DNA from: Streptomyces sp. CCM_MD2014
Lineage (GTDB): Bacteria > Actinomycetota > Actinomycetes > Streptomycetales > Streptomycetaceae
DNA length: 64,000 nt
Assembly: GCF_000772045.1 (NCBI RefSeq)
Contig: NZ_CP009754.1
Coordinates: forward strand, 496,001-560,000
Reading direction: 5' to 3'
In this document: positions 33,265-41,566 of the stretch, piece after piece
Layout of the letters: every line of letters starts with the position of its first letter
How positions within the stretch are numbered: position 1 is the first letter of the stretch
Notes under the pieces: generated by a model
Told to the model about the DNA's origin: nothing
Seen by the model: the letters and a program-made list of their open reading frames with translations, nothing else
Databases searched by the model: none
Program-made: the position numbers and the translations under genes

Positions 33265-36087
33265 ATGACGACCGTGCACGAGGGACAGGGCGACCTGGTC
33301 CTGGGGGCGCTCGGCGCGCTGGGTACGCGCGTCGACTGCGCCGGGTTCAACCGGCTCGACCTGGAAGGACCCCAGGTGCTGTGGCTCGTGGTGTCCGGTG
33401 CGGTGGACCTGTTCGCGGTGGACGCCGCGGAACAGGGCCACTGGCACCACCTGGGTCGTCTGGAGGCGGGCTCGATGCTGCTCGGGCCGGTCGCCGGGCC
33501 GCAGCACACGCTGGTGGCGCGTCCGCTGCGGGACTGCGTCGTCCACCGCATCGCGCTGCGCGAGCTGTACCAGCCGGCGCACACCCAGACGTGGTCGTAC
33601 GACGCGTACGGCAACCCGCAGTACGTCCCGCCGACGACGAGCCCGCTGGAGTACGCCCTCGCCCTCGGAGTGGGCCGGGGCCTCACCGTCCTCTTCCAGG
33701 CGCCGATGGCCGGCGAGCGGGCCGACGCACCCACCGACGACGACGTCTTCTGGATGCAGGTGCCGCCGGGCAGCGTGCAGTACGGGGCGGTGTACGGCGA
33801 GGAGGCGGCCGCCGACCTGCTGATGGACCCGGCGCTGTGGCAGAGCATGGTCGACCAGCAGTACCGGCTGCTGACCACCCTGGACCGCTGGATCGAGCAG
33901 CTGGAGCGCACCCACGAGACGCGGACCGCGGCCGGCATCAAGGCCGGTGAGGCGGTGCGCGCCCAGGCCGACCGGACGCTGCTGGCCTCCATCGGCAAGC
34001 GGTCCGGGCAGCGCACCACGGCGGCCGACGCCGACGCCACGTACGCGGCCTGCAAGCTGGTCGCCCGCGCCGCCGGCATCCCGCTCGCCGAGCCGGCCCA
34101 GGGCGGCACGGAGAGCGACCGGCTCGACCCGGTGGAACGCGTCGCGCTCGCCTCGCGCGTGCGGACCAGGCCGGTACGGCTCGAGGACGGCTGGTGGCGG
34201 GAGGACGTGGGGCCGCTGGTCGGGCAGCGGACCCTGTCGGGGGCGCCGGTGGCGCTGCTGTGGCGGCGCGGCGGCTATGTGGCGGTGCATCCGGCGACCG
34301 GGCGTGAGACGCCGGTGGAGAAGGCGAACGCCGGGGAGTTCGAGCCGCGCGCCGTGATGTTCTACCGTCCGCTGCCCGAGCGCCGGCTCGGTCCGCTGCG
34401 CCTGCTGCGGTTCTGTCTGGCGGGCACCCGCGGGGACCTGACCGGTCTCCTGCTCGCCGGTCTGGTGACGGTGGGGCTCGGGGCACTGGTGCCGATCGCG
34501 ACGGGCAAGGTGCTCGGCGAGTTCGTGCCGAAGGCGCAGACCGGGCTGATCGTGCAGGTGTGTCTCGCGGTGATGCTCAGCAGCGTCGTCGCGGCGGCCT
34601 TCATGCTGCTGCAGAACCTCACCATCCTGCGCCTGGAGGGCCGGATCGAGGCGACGCTCCAGCCCGCCGTGTGGGACCGGCTGCTGCGGCTGCCGACGAA
34701 GTTCTTCACCGAGCGCTCCACCGGCGAGCTGGCCAGCGCGGCCATGGGCATCAGCGCGATCCGCAGACTCCTTGCGGGGGTGGGTCCGACGGTGGCCCAG
34801 TCGGTGACCGTCGGGGCGGTGAACCTGGTGCTGCTGCTCTGGTTCAGCGTGCCGATGGCGCTGGCGGCGATCGGCATGCTGGTGGTCGTCGCCGGGGTGT
34901 TCCTGGGGCTCGGGCTGTGGCAGGTGCGCTGGCAGCGGCGGCTGGTCAAGCTCACCAACAAGCTGAACAACCAGGCGTTCCAGACGCTGCGCGGGCTGCC
35001 CAAGCTGCGGGTGGCGGCGGCCGAGAACTACGCCTACGCGGCGTGGGCGGAGCGGTTCGCGCACAGCCGCGAGCTGCAGCGGCGGGCGGGGCGGATCAAG
35101 AACCTGAACGCGGTGCTCGGCGCGGTCTACCTGCCGTTGTGCACGCTGCTGATGTTCATGCTGCTCGCCGGTCCGGCACGCGGTTCGATGTCGGCGGCCG
35201 AATTCCTCACCTTCAACGCCTCGGTGACGATGCTGCTCACCTCGGTCACCCAGCTGACCGGCGCGTTCGTGTCGGGGGTGGCGGCGCTGCCGCTGTTCGA
35301 GGAGATCCGGCCGGTGCTGGACGCGACGCCCGAGGTGCGGACGGCGAGCACCCGGCCGGGGCCGCTGTCGGGGGCGATCGAGGCGCGCCGGCTGTCGTTC
35401 CGGTACACCGACGACGGTCCGCTGGTCCTGGACGACGTCTCCTTCGACGTGCGACCGGGCGAGTTCGTCGCGGTCGTCGGGCCCAGCGGCTGCGGCAAGT
35501 CGACCCTGCTGCGGCTGCTGATCGGCTTCGACCGTCCGCTGTCGGGCAGCGTCCTGTACGACGGCCAGGACCTGGCCGCCCTCGACCAGTCGGCGGTGCG
35601 CCGGCAGTGCGGGGTGGTGCTCCAGCACGCGCAGCCGTTCACGGGGTCGATCCTGGACGTCATCTGCGGCACGGAGCCGTACACGCCCGAGGAGGCGATG
35701 GCGGCGGCCGAGATGGCGGGGCTCGCGGAGGACATCAAGCGGATGCCGATGGGCCTGCACACCATCGTCTCGGGCAGCGGCGCGGTCTCCGGGGGCCAGC
35801 GGCAGCGGCTGATGATCGCGCAGGCGCTGATCCGCCGGCCGCGCATCCTCTTCTTCGACGAGGCCACCAGCGCCCTGGACAACGAGACGCAGCGCACGGT
35901 GATCGAGTCCACCAAGGCGCTCAACGCCACCCGGGTCGTGATCGCGCACCGCCTGTCCACGGTCCTGGACGCCGACCGAGTGATCGTGATGGAGGACGGC
36001 AGGGTCGCCCAGCAGGGCCCGCCGGCCGAGCTGCTCGCCGACACGAACGGCCGGCTGCACGAGCTGGTGCGGCGGCAGCTGGCCTGA
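33265..36087 (+). CDS. NHLM/NHLP-type ABC transporter, second permease/ATPase
   Basis: 940 residues. The first ~390 residues are a cytoplasmic region that begins like a cyclic-nucleotide-binding fold (LDLEGPQVLWLVVSGAVDLFAV, LEAGSMLLGPVAGPQHTLVARPL), without a C39 protease. After it come six membrane helices (about 400-680) and the ATPase: Walker A GPSGCGKST (near 740), signature VSGGQRQR (near 841), Walker B ILFFDEATSALD. In NHLM systems this protein accompanies the peptidase-ABC protein and probably makes a heterodimer with it. The ATG is one base after the stop of the preceding gene. Confidence 0.88.
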   Translation: MTTVHEGQGDLVLGALGALGTRVDCAGFNRLDLEGPQVLWLVVSGAVDLFAVDAAEQGHWHHLGRLEAGSMLLGPVAGPQHTLVARPLRDCVVHRIALRELYQPAHTQTWSYDAYGNPQYVPPTTSPLEYALALGVGRGLTVLFQAPMAGERADAPTDDDVFWMQVPPGSVQYGAVYGEEAAADLLMDPALWQSMVDQQYRLLTTLDRWIEQLERTHETRTAAGIKAGEAVRAQADRTLLASIGKRSGQRTTAADADATYAACKLVARAAGIPLAEPAQGGTESDRLDPVERVALASRVRTRPVRLEDGWWREDVGPLVGQRTLSGAPVALLWRRGGYVAVHPATGRETPVEKANAGEFEPRAVMFYRPLPERRLGPLRLLRFCLAGTRGDLTGLLLAGLVTVGLGALVPIATGKVLGEFVPKAQTGLIVQVCLAVMLSSVVAAAFMLLQNLTILRLEGRIEATLQPAVWDRLLRLPTKFFTERSTGELASAAMGISAIRRLLAGVGPTVAQSVTVGAVNLVLLLWFSVPMALAAIGMLVVVAGVFLGLGLWQVRWQRRLVKLTNKLNNQAFQTLRGLPKLRVAAAENYAYAAWAERFAHSRELQRRAGRIKNLNAVLGAVYLPLCTLLMFMLLAGPARGSMSAAEFLTFNASVTMLLTSVTQLTGAFVSGVAALPLFEEIRPVLDATPEVRTASTRPGPLSGAIEARRLSFRYTDDGPLVLDDVSFDVRPGEFVAVVGPSGCGKSTLLRLLIGFDRPLSGSVLYDGQDLAALDQSAVRRQCGVVLQHAQPFTGSILDVICGTEPYTPEEAMAAAEMAGLAEDIKRMPMGLHTIVSGSGAVSGGQRQRLMIAQALIRRPRILFFDEATSALDNETQRTVIESTKALNATRVVIAHRLSTVLDADRVIVMEDGRVAQQGPPAELLADTNGRLHELVRRQLA

Positions 36088-36117
36088 CCGGCGCTCGATT
36101 GGGTACCTGTTGCCCTC

Positions 36118-37128
36118 ATGCGGATCAGCGTGGTGGATGTGGGGTCGAACACGGTCCGGCTCATGGTGGCGGACGCCGAGGGCGGGGTCCCGCTGCCGGT
36201 GCACACCGCCAAGTGGCGGCTGCGCCTCTCCGAGCAGGTCAGGCCCGGTGGCCCGGTCCCCGAGGAGGCCTTGGAGCGGCTCGTCGAGGCGGTCGCCGGT
36301 GCGAGCAGGACCGCGGACCGGTGGGGGGCGTCGGGGCCGCTGGCCTTCGCGACCGCCGTGGTGCGCGCCGCGCCGAACCGGCGTGAGGTGCTGCGCACCG
36401 TCCACGCCCGCACCGGCGTGCCGCTGTGCACCCTGCCGGGCGAGGTGGAGGCGGAGCTGACGTTCCTCGGGGCCCGGCGCTGGATGGGCTGGCGGTCCGG
36501 GCCGCTCGCCCTGCTCGACATCGGCGGCGGCTCGCTGGAGGTCGCGTTCGGGCGCGGGCGGCTGCCCGACTTCGTGGCCTCGCTGCCGCTGGGGGCGGCC
36601 CGGCTGACCCACGAGTTCCTGGCGGGCGGCCGGGACCCGGCGTCGCCGGACCAGGTCAAGGCGTTGCGCCGCAAGGTCCGCCACCAGCTGCGGGACGTGG
36701 CGGCGCGGATCCGCTGGGAGGGGCCGCGGACCGCCGTGGCCACCTCGCGGACCTTCCAGCAGCTGGGCCGGCTGTGCGGCGCCCCGCCCGGCCGGCACGG
36801 GCCCTTCACGGAGCGGCGGATGCTCTGCTCGGACCTGGGGGACGCGGTGGGCCGGCTCGCCGCCCTGTCCGCCGCCGAGCGGGCCCGGCTGCCCGGCATC
36901 TCCGCACCGCGCTCGGCGCAGAGTCTGGCCGGCGCCGTCGTGGGGCACACGGCGATGAAGCTGACCGGTCTGGAGTCGGTGACGCTGTGCCCCTGGGCGA
37001 TCCGGGAGGGGGTCCTGCTGCGCCACATCGAGGACGGCCCGTCCTGGTGGGCCGAGATGGTCCGCCGCAGCGACGAGGCCGTGGTCCCGGCGCCGGTGCC
37101 GCTGCGCCTGGCGTCCACGTCGAACTGA
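36118..37128 (+). CDS. Ppx/GppA-family phosphatase
   Basis: 336 residues of the ASKHA fold. Phosphate loops: VDVGSNTVRLMV (6-17) and LLDIGGGSLE (about 136-145), with FATAVVRAAPNR and GAARLTHEF typical of the family. Members remove terminal phosphates of polyphosphate or pppGpp. The active Glu of the VEAELTFLGAR motif is conserved. It lacks the HD-type C-terminal extension of long Ppx forms. It follows the exporter genes with 30 bp spacing on the same strand and could be read through from them. Confidence 0.85.
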   Translation: MRISVVDVGSNTVRLMVADAEGGVPLPVHTAKWRLRLSEQVRPGGPVPEEALERLVEAVAGASRTADRWGASGPLAFATAVVRAAPNRREVLRTVHARTGVPLCTLPGEVEAELTFLGARRWMGWRSGPLALLDIGGGSLEVAFGRGRLPDFVASLPLGAARLTHEFLAGGRDPASPDQVKALRRKVRHQLRDVAARIRWEGPRTAVATSRTFQQLGRLCGAPPGRHGPFTERRMLCSDLGDAVGRLAALSAAERARLPGISAPRSAQSLAGAVVGHTAMKLTGLESVTLCPWAIREGVLLRHIEDGPSWWAEMVRRSDEAVVPAPVPLRLASTSN

Positions 37129-37204
37129 ACCGCCCGGACATACGAAACCGAGGACGAGAGCGGCCGTACGAAACCGTACGACGAGAAGCGAGAAGGAGGA
37201 CTCC

Positions 37205-37384
37205 GTGTCCGAGAACGGCGAGCACGACCACAAGGAGCCCGAGACCGCCATCGAGGAGGTGCTGCGCGAGATCGGGGAGGCCAGGCCCCGCGACGCGGAG
37301 TCCGACCAGGGCGAGCACCGGGGCGAGGCGGGGGACGCCACCTCGCCGAACACCGGCGCCCAGAAGGACGTCGAGGGCGAGTGA
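37205..37384 (+). CDS. Small acidic hypothetical protein (59 aa)
   Basis: Starts at GTG 37205; GAAGGAGG is about 6 bases upstream. The product VSENGEHDHKEPETAIEEVL... is 59 residues, very acidic and hydrophilic, with a helical EEVLREIGEARPRDAE segment and an N-terminal His/Glu cluster (GEHDHKEPE) that could bind metal. The upstream 60 bases contain two copies of TACGAAACCG (37141-37150 and 37167-37176). It is the first gene before a likely iron enzyme operon. Function unknown. Confidence 0.6.
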   Translation: MSENGEHDHKEPETAIEEVLREIGEARPRDAESDQGEHRGEAGDATSPNTGAQKDVEGE

Positions 37385-37439
37385 CGCGCCGCTGAGCGCG
37401 GCCGGGGGTGCCGCGGCCGCGTCCGGGTACTCGCGGCAC

Positions 37440-38471
37440 ATGGAGTACGACCGTGAAGGACCACAGCTGCCGACGCCCCGGGGACCGGTCTCCGGGGCCG
37501 TCGGCGCCCATCTGCGCGGGACGGGCCCGCTGCCGGCCCCCGAGGCCGTCGCCGCCGCCCCGGTGTACGGCGACGACCTGCAGCTCGCCCTGTACCAGTG
37601 CTACGAGCTGCACTACCGGGGCTTCGCGGGGGTCTGTCCCGACCTGGAGTGGGACCCCGCGCTGCTGGGCGTGCGGGCCGCGCTGGAGCGGCGCTTCCTG
37701 GCCGCCCTGCGAGCCGACACCCCGGTCCACGAGAGCGTCGCGGACGCGGTCGGGGCGCTGCTCGTCGAACCCGTGCACGGCGAGGGCGTGAGCCACTTCC
37801 TGCGGGACGGGGGCGAGTTGTGGCAGCTGCGCGAGTACGCGGCCCAGCGCTCTCTGTACCACCTCAAGGAGGCCGACCCGCACGCCTGGGTGCTGCCGCG
37901 GCTGTGGGGCCGCGCGAAGGCGGCGATGGCGGCGGTGGAGTTCGACGAGTACGGCGGCGGCCGCGCCGAGCGGGTGCACGCCCGCCTGTTCGCCGACCTG
38001 ATGACGGACCTGGGTCTGGACACCACGTACGGCGCCCATCTGGACGCGGCCTCGGCGGAGTGCCTGGCCACGGTGAACATGATGTCCCTGTTCGGTCTGC
38101 ACCGGTCGCTGCGCGGCGCCCTGGTGGGACACTTCGCGGCGGTGGAGATCACCTCGTCGCCCGGTTCCCGGCGGCTCGCCGAGGCAATGCGCCGCACCGG
38201 TGCCGGACCGGCCGCCGAGCACTTCTACGACGAGCACGTCGAGGCCGACGCAGTGCACGAGCAGATCGTGCGGCACGAGGTGATCGACGGGCTGCTGGAG
38301 CAGGAACCGCACCTCGCGGCGGACGTCGTGTTCGGCATCGACGCCACCGGGCACCTGGAGGACCGCTTCGGCGCCCGGCTGCTCGCCGACTGGCGGGCGG
38401 GGCGGTCGTCGCTGCGCACACCGCTGCCAAACGCGCCGCGCGTACATGCGGAAACCGCTCATACTTCGTGA
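37440..38471 (+). CDS. Iron-containing heme-oxygenase-like (HDO) redox enzyme
   Basis: 343 residues from ATG 37440 (weak SD; VSGAVGAH further on is less likely). The helical fold has the carboxylate/histidine motifs of HDO diiron enzymes: YELHYRGF (E56, H58), LYHLKEADPHAWVLP (E144, H148), VEFDEYGGG (E167), HFAAVEITSSPGS (H231, E236) and EHFYDEHVEADAVHEQI (E265, H266, H273). HDO enzymes use Fe2 and O2 for N-oxygenation, desaturation or C-C cleavage. The substrate is unknown. The gene is followed by a methyltransferase gene (22 bp gap) and a CDGSH gene, the trio looking like one operon. Confidence 0.75.
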   Translation: MEYDREGPQLPTPRGPVSGAVGAHLRGTGPLPAPEAVAAAPVYGDDLQLALYQCYELHYRGFAGVCPDLEWDPALLGVRAALERRFLAALRADTPVHESVADAVGALLVEPVHGEGVSHFLRDGGELWQLREYAAQRSLYHLKEADPHAWVLPRLWGRAKAAMAAVEFDEYGGGRAERVHARLFADLMTDLGLDTTYGAHLDAASAECLATVNMMSLFGLHRSLRGALVGHFAAVEITSSPGSRRLAEAMRRTGAGPAAEHFYDEHVEADAVHEQIVRHEVIDGLLEQEPHLAADVVFGIDATGHLEDRFGARLLADWRAGRSSLRTPLPNAPRVHAETAHTS

Positions 38472-38492
38472 CCGCCGGGGTACCTGAGGTCC

Positions 38493-39146
38493 GTGAATTT
38501 CATGGTGCTACCGGGCGTGTACGCCCCTCAGGAGGACACCGCCCTGCTGGCCGGGGCGCTGTCCGACGAGTCGCTCCCGCCGGGCGCGGCCGTGCTCGAC
38601 GTGGGCACCGGCACGGGCGCACTCGCCCTGGCGGCTGCGCTGCGGGGCGGCCGGGTGACCGCCGTGGACGTGTCGTGGCGCGCGGTGTGGGCCGCGCGGC
38701 TCAACGCGGCGCGGGCCGGGGTACGGATCCGCGTCCGGCACGGCAACCTCTTCACTCCCGTCCGCGGTCAGTCCTTCGACCTGGTGCTGGCCAATCCGCC
38801 GTACGTGCCGTCGCCCACCGGTGGCCGACGGCCGCGGGGCGCCGCCCGGGCCTGGGACGCGGGCCACGACGGCCGCATGGTCCTGGACCGGATCTGCCTG
38901 GAGGTGCCTGGGTTGCTGCGGCCCGGCGGCGTGCTGCTGCTCGTGCAGTCGGCGCTCAGCGACCCGGCGAGGACCGAGGCGCTGCTGCGCGAGGCGGGCC
39001 TGAAGGCCGCGGTGACCCGGCGGCGGCGGATCGCGTTCGGTCCCGTGGTGCGCGGCCGGGAGCGCTGGCTGCGGCAGCGCGGGCTGCTGTCCGGGGCCGC
39101 GCACGACGAGGAGCTGGTGGTGGTCCGTGCCGAACTCCCCGTCTGA
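38493..39146 (+). CDS. HemK/PrmC-type class I methyltransferase
   Basis: 217 residues, SAM fold: motif I LDVGTGTG (35-42), VDVSWRAVWAARLNA, and catalytic loop NPPY (101-104), which sets a nitrogen of Gln/Asn or of a purine base for methylation. The N terminus MNFMVLPGVYAPQEDTALLAGAL resembles the short HemK2/YfcB-like forms that lack the helical bundle of PrmC. Its 3' end overlaps the CDGSH gene by 20 bp, so both are translated together. Whether it modifies a protein or a small molecule made with the HDO enzyme is open. Confidence 0.82.
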   Translation: MNFMVLPGVYAPQEDTALLAGALSDESLPPGAAVLDVGTGTGALALAAALRGGRVTAVDVSWRAVWAARLNAARAGVRIRVRHGNLFTPVRGQSFDLVLANPPYVPSPTGGRRPRGAARAWDAGHDGRMVLDRICLEVPGLLRPGGVLLLVQSALSDPARTEALLREAGLKAAVTRRRRIAFGPVVRGRERWLRQRGLLSGAAHDEELVVVRAELPV

Positions 39147-39393
39147 CGCCCCGCGCCCGGCCGGTGATCCAGGCCCGGCGGACGCTCCGCGCCGGATCAA
39201 GGTCCAGCGCCGGGGGCCGATCCTGGTGGAAGGCCCGGTGGAGGTGGAGCTGGAGGACGGGACGACGGTGTCCTCCGACCGCTTCCGGGTGGCGCTGTGC
39301 ACGTGCCGTCGCAGCCGGCGCTACCCCTGGTGCGACACCAGCCACCGCGCCCGGTCGTCCGGGACCGGTGAAGGGCGGGCCGGGAGGGAGTGA
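39127..39393 (+). CDS. CDGSH iron-sulfur protein
   Basis: 88 residues. The C-terminal half carries an exact CDGSH-type motif C58-x-C60-x2-S-x3-P-x-C69-D-x2-H73 (CTCRRSRRYPWCDTSH), which binds a redox-active 2Fe-2S cluster through three Cys and one His. The Pro-rich N terminus is followed by strands IKVQRRGPILVEGPVEVELEDGT. No membrane anchor. As the last gene of the HDO/methyltransferase unit it may supply electrons or a cluster to the diiron enzyme; this is inference from the operon. Confidence 0.85.
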   Translation: MPNSPSDAPRPAGDPGPADAPRRIKVQRRGPILVEGPVEVELEDGTTVSSDRFRVALCTCRRSRRYPWCDTSHRARSSGTGEGRAGRE

Positions 39394-39433
39394 CGGGCGC
39401 TGCCGTGCGGACCGGAGGCGTCGCGAACCGGGA

Positions 39434-39466
39434 GGACGGCGGACGGCCCCACTCCGTCCGCCGTCC
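39434..39466. terminator. Bidirectional terminator hairpin
   Basis: 13-bp perfect stem (GGACGGCGGACGG / CCGTCCGCCGTCC) with loop CCCCACT, between the CDGSH gene and the convergent inhibitor gene. Confidence 0.7.
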
Positions 39467-39560
39467 CCGGTGCGGGCCCGCGGGACCCGTACGGCGGCCG
39501 CTCGCACTCCCCAGTAGCGAGCAGCCGGTCACGCCGCACGGTCCCGGCGGTCCCGGTCCC

Positions 39561-39995
39561 TCAGAACGTGAAGACGCTCGCGCTGCCCGCGTTCTTCACG
39601 CACTCGTTGGCGAAGGTGCGTTCGTAGGAGAGGCGCCGACCCTGCCAGACCCCGTCGACGGTGACGACCACGGGGGCGTACTCCCGGGTGCACATCACGG
39701 CGTCGTCGGCGGCCAGGGCGCTCGGGTCCCCGTGCGCGGCGCGCAGTTCGGCGCAGGCCGCGTCGGCCGCCGGGTGGGTGCCGGAGGCGGTCGGGGCGCA
39801 GGTCAGGGTGACCGCGCGCAGGGGTGCGGCGGTGGCAGCGCTCTCTCCGTGCCCCACGGTCAGCACCAGGGCCGAGGGGGCGTAGAGCGACGCGGGGGCG
39901 GTGGCCGGGGAGGCGAGGGAGGCCCCGGCGAGGGGCCCGCAGACGGCGGTGGCCGTCAGGCCCAGAGTCGCTGCCCAGCGCGCGGTGTTCCGCAT
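39561..39995 (-). CDS. sti1: SSI-family secreted protease inhibitor, trypsin type
   Basis: 144 residues from ATG 39995 (GGAAGG 9 bases upstream; the ATG at 40004 is too close). Signal peptide [20 protein letters not shown]... to about residue 29. The mature protein [18 protein letters not shown] is typical of Streptomyces subtilisin inhibitor, with disulfides C66-C81 and C102-C132. The reactive site is MCT-R104-E105-Y, so P1 is Arg, as in the trypsin-inhibiting STI/leupeptin-like type; SSI proper has Met. It forms dimers outside the cell and may protect secreted proteins from the two S1 proteases of this window or other enzymes. Confidence 0.93.
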   Translation of the reverse strand: MRNTARWAATLGLTATAVCGPLAGASLASPATAPASLYAPSALVLTVGHGESAATAAPLRAVTLTCAPTASGTHPAADAACAELRAAHGDPSALAADDAVMCTREYAPVVVTVDGVWQGRRLSYERTFANECVKNAGSASVFTF

Positions 39996-40353
39996 TGTGT
40001 GCATCCTTCCGCTCGTTTCGAGGGTGGTGCCGGCCCGGCTCGGTCGGTGCCGGAACGGCGAGCGCGAGTCTGCCGAGTCCGGCACCGAAACTCATCTCGA
40101 CCCCACGGATTTCGGTAACCTTGGGTATTCAATCAGTGGCGTGAAGTTACGGAGTTAGAACGTTCCAAGTCCGGAACTGGGCGTTTCTTGATCGATTATC
40201 GAGAGCAGAACTGGCCGAATGGCGTGATCCGCACGTTCGCCAATAGGCCGGAAACACCCCTGAAACAGCCCCGCCGCCCCTGACGGCCACCCCACGCATA
40301 CCGCCGGGTATGGTGCCCGCAGCGCGAGCTCGACGACGAGAGGCGGACGTGGG
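39996..40353. other. 358-bp intergenic, AT-rich part
   Basis: No gene. Bases about 40105-40220 are AT-rich for this genome and include GTTCC-AAGTCC-GGAAC (40162-40177, an inverted repeat) and TTGATCGATTATCGA. This should hold the promoters of the inhibitor gene and the divergent oxidase gene, but none was read with certainty. Confidence 0.4.
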
Positions 40354-41523
40354 ATGCCGAAGCACTGGGCGGACTTCCAGTACGAGATCTACCTGAACGG
40401 CATGACGGGCGCGGTTCCGCGACTGCCCACCGACCTGACCCGGCTGGAGGAGCTCACCGAACGGCGCCTGGGCCCCGGCCCCTTCGGGTACGTGGCCGGC
40501 AGCGCGGGTGACGGCAGCACCGCCCGCGCCAACCGGGCGGCGCTGGCCCGGCGCCGGATCGTCCCGCGCATGCTGCGCGACGTGCACGAGCGCGACCTGC
40601 GCGTCGAGGTGCTGGGCCGCGATCTGCCCGCCCCGCTGGCGCTGGCGCCGGTCGGCGTCCTGTCGATCATGCATCCCGACGCGGAGCCCGCCGCCGCCCG
40701 GGCCGCGGCCGCGCAGGGGGTGCCGTACATCCTGTCCTCCGCCTCCAGCACGCCCATGGAGCAGGTCGCGGAGGCGATGGGCGACGCCGAGCGCTGGTTC
40801 CAGCTGTACTGGCCCAAGGACCGCGAGGTGGCGCGCAGCTTCCTGGACCGCGCCCGGGCGGCCGGGTACACGGCGCTGTTCGTCACGCTGGACACACCCC
40901 TGCTGTCCTGGCGCCCGCGCGATCTCGACCAGGCGTACCTGCCGTTCCTGCACGGGGTGGGCACCGCCAACTACTTCTCGGACCCGGCCTTCCAGGCCGG
41001 TCTGGCCAAGCCCGTGCACGAGGACCCGAACGCGGCGGTGATGCATTTCGTCGGCATGTTCTCCGATCCCGCCAAGTCCTGGCCGGATCTGGCCTTCCTG
41101 CGGGAGAACTGGGAGGGTCCGATCGTCCTCAAGGGCGTCCTGCACCCGGACGACGCGCGGCTCGCCGCCGACGCGGGGATGGACGGCGTGGTCGTCTCCA
41201 ACCACGGCGGCCGCCAGGTGGCCGGTTCCGTCGCGGCGGCCGACGCCCTGCCGCGCGTGGTGGAGGCGGTCGGCGACCGGCTCACCGTGCTGTTCGACAG
41301 CGGCGTCCGTACCGGCGACGACGTCTTCAAGGCCCTCGCGCTCGGTGCGGAGGCGGTGCTCCTGGGCCGTCCCTACGTCTATGGCCTCGGCCTGGACGGA
41401 CAGGCCGGCGTCGAGCACGTGATCCGCTGCCTGCTCGCCGAACTCGACCTCACCCTGGCCCTGTCCGGGCACGCCTCACCGGCCACGCCGGGTCCAGCCG
41501 ACCTCGTCGAGGACCCGGCGTGA
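40354..41523 (+). CDS. FMN-dependent alpha-hydroxy-acid oxidase (lactate 2-monooxygenase-like)
   Basis: 389 residues of the TIM-barrel 2-hydroxyacid oxidase family. Substrate/FMN motifs: ALAPVGVLSIMHPDAE, LSSASSTPMEQV, FQLYWPKDREV, the FMN lysine in IVLKGVLHPDDA, catalytic SNHGGRQ with His and Arg (about 287-293), FDSGVRTGDDVFKALALGAEAVLLGRPYVYG. The enzyme oxidises a 2-hydroxyacid to the 2-oxoacid with H2O2, or acts as a monooxygenase. The long loop after DLDQAYLPFLHGVGTANY resembles the mycobacterial lactate monooxygenase loop. Single gene. Confidence 0.87.
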   Translation: MPKHWADFQYEIYLNGMTGAVPRLPTDLTRLEELTERRLGPGPFGYVAGSAGDGSTARANRAALARRRIVPRMLRDVHERDLRVEVLGRDLPAPLALAPVGVLSIMHPDAEPAAARAAAAQGVPYILSSASSTPMEQVAEAMGDAERWFQLYWPKDREVARSFLDRARAAGYTALFVTLDTPLLSWRPRDLDQAYLPFLHGVGTANYFSDPAFQAGLAKPVHEDPNAAVMHFVGMFSDPAKSWPDLAFLRENWEGPIVLKGVLHPDDARLAADAGMDGVVVSNHGGRQVAGSVAAADALPRVVEAVGDRLTVLFDSGVRTGDDVFKALALGAEAVLLGRPYVYGLGLDGQAGVEHVIRCLLAELDLTLALSGHASPATPGPADLVEDPA

Positions 41524-41525
41524 GG

Positions 41526-41545
41526 GGACGGCGACGCCGCCGTCC
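41526..41545. terminator. Hairpin between convergent genes
   Basis: GGACGGCG / CGCCGTCC, 8-bp stem with loop ACGC, right after the oxidase stop. Confidence 0.5.
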
Positions 41546-41566
41546 CCCAGGACGGTGCGGGTTCCC

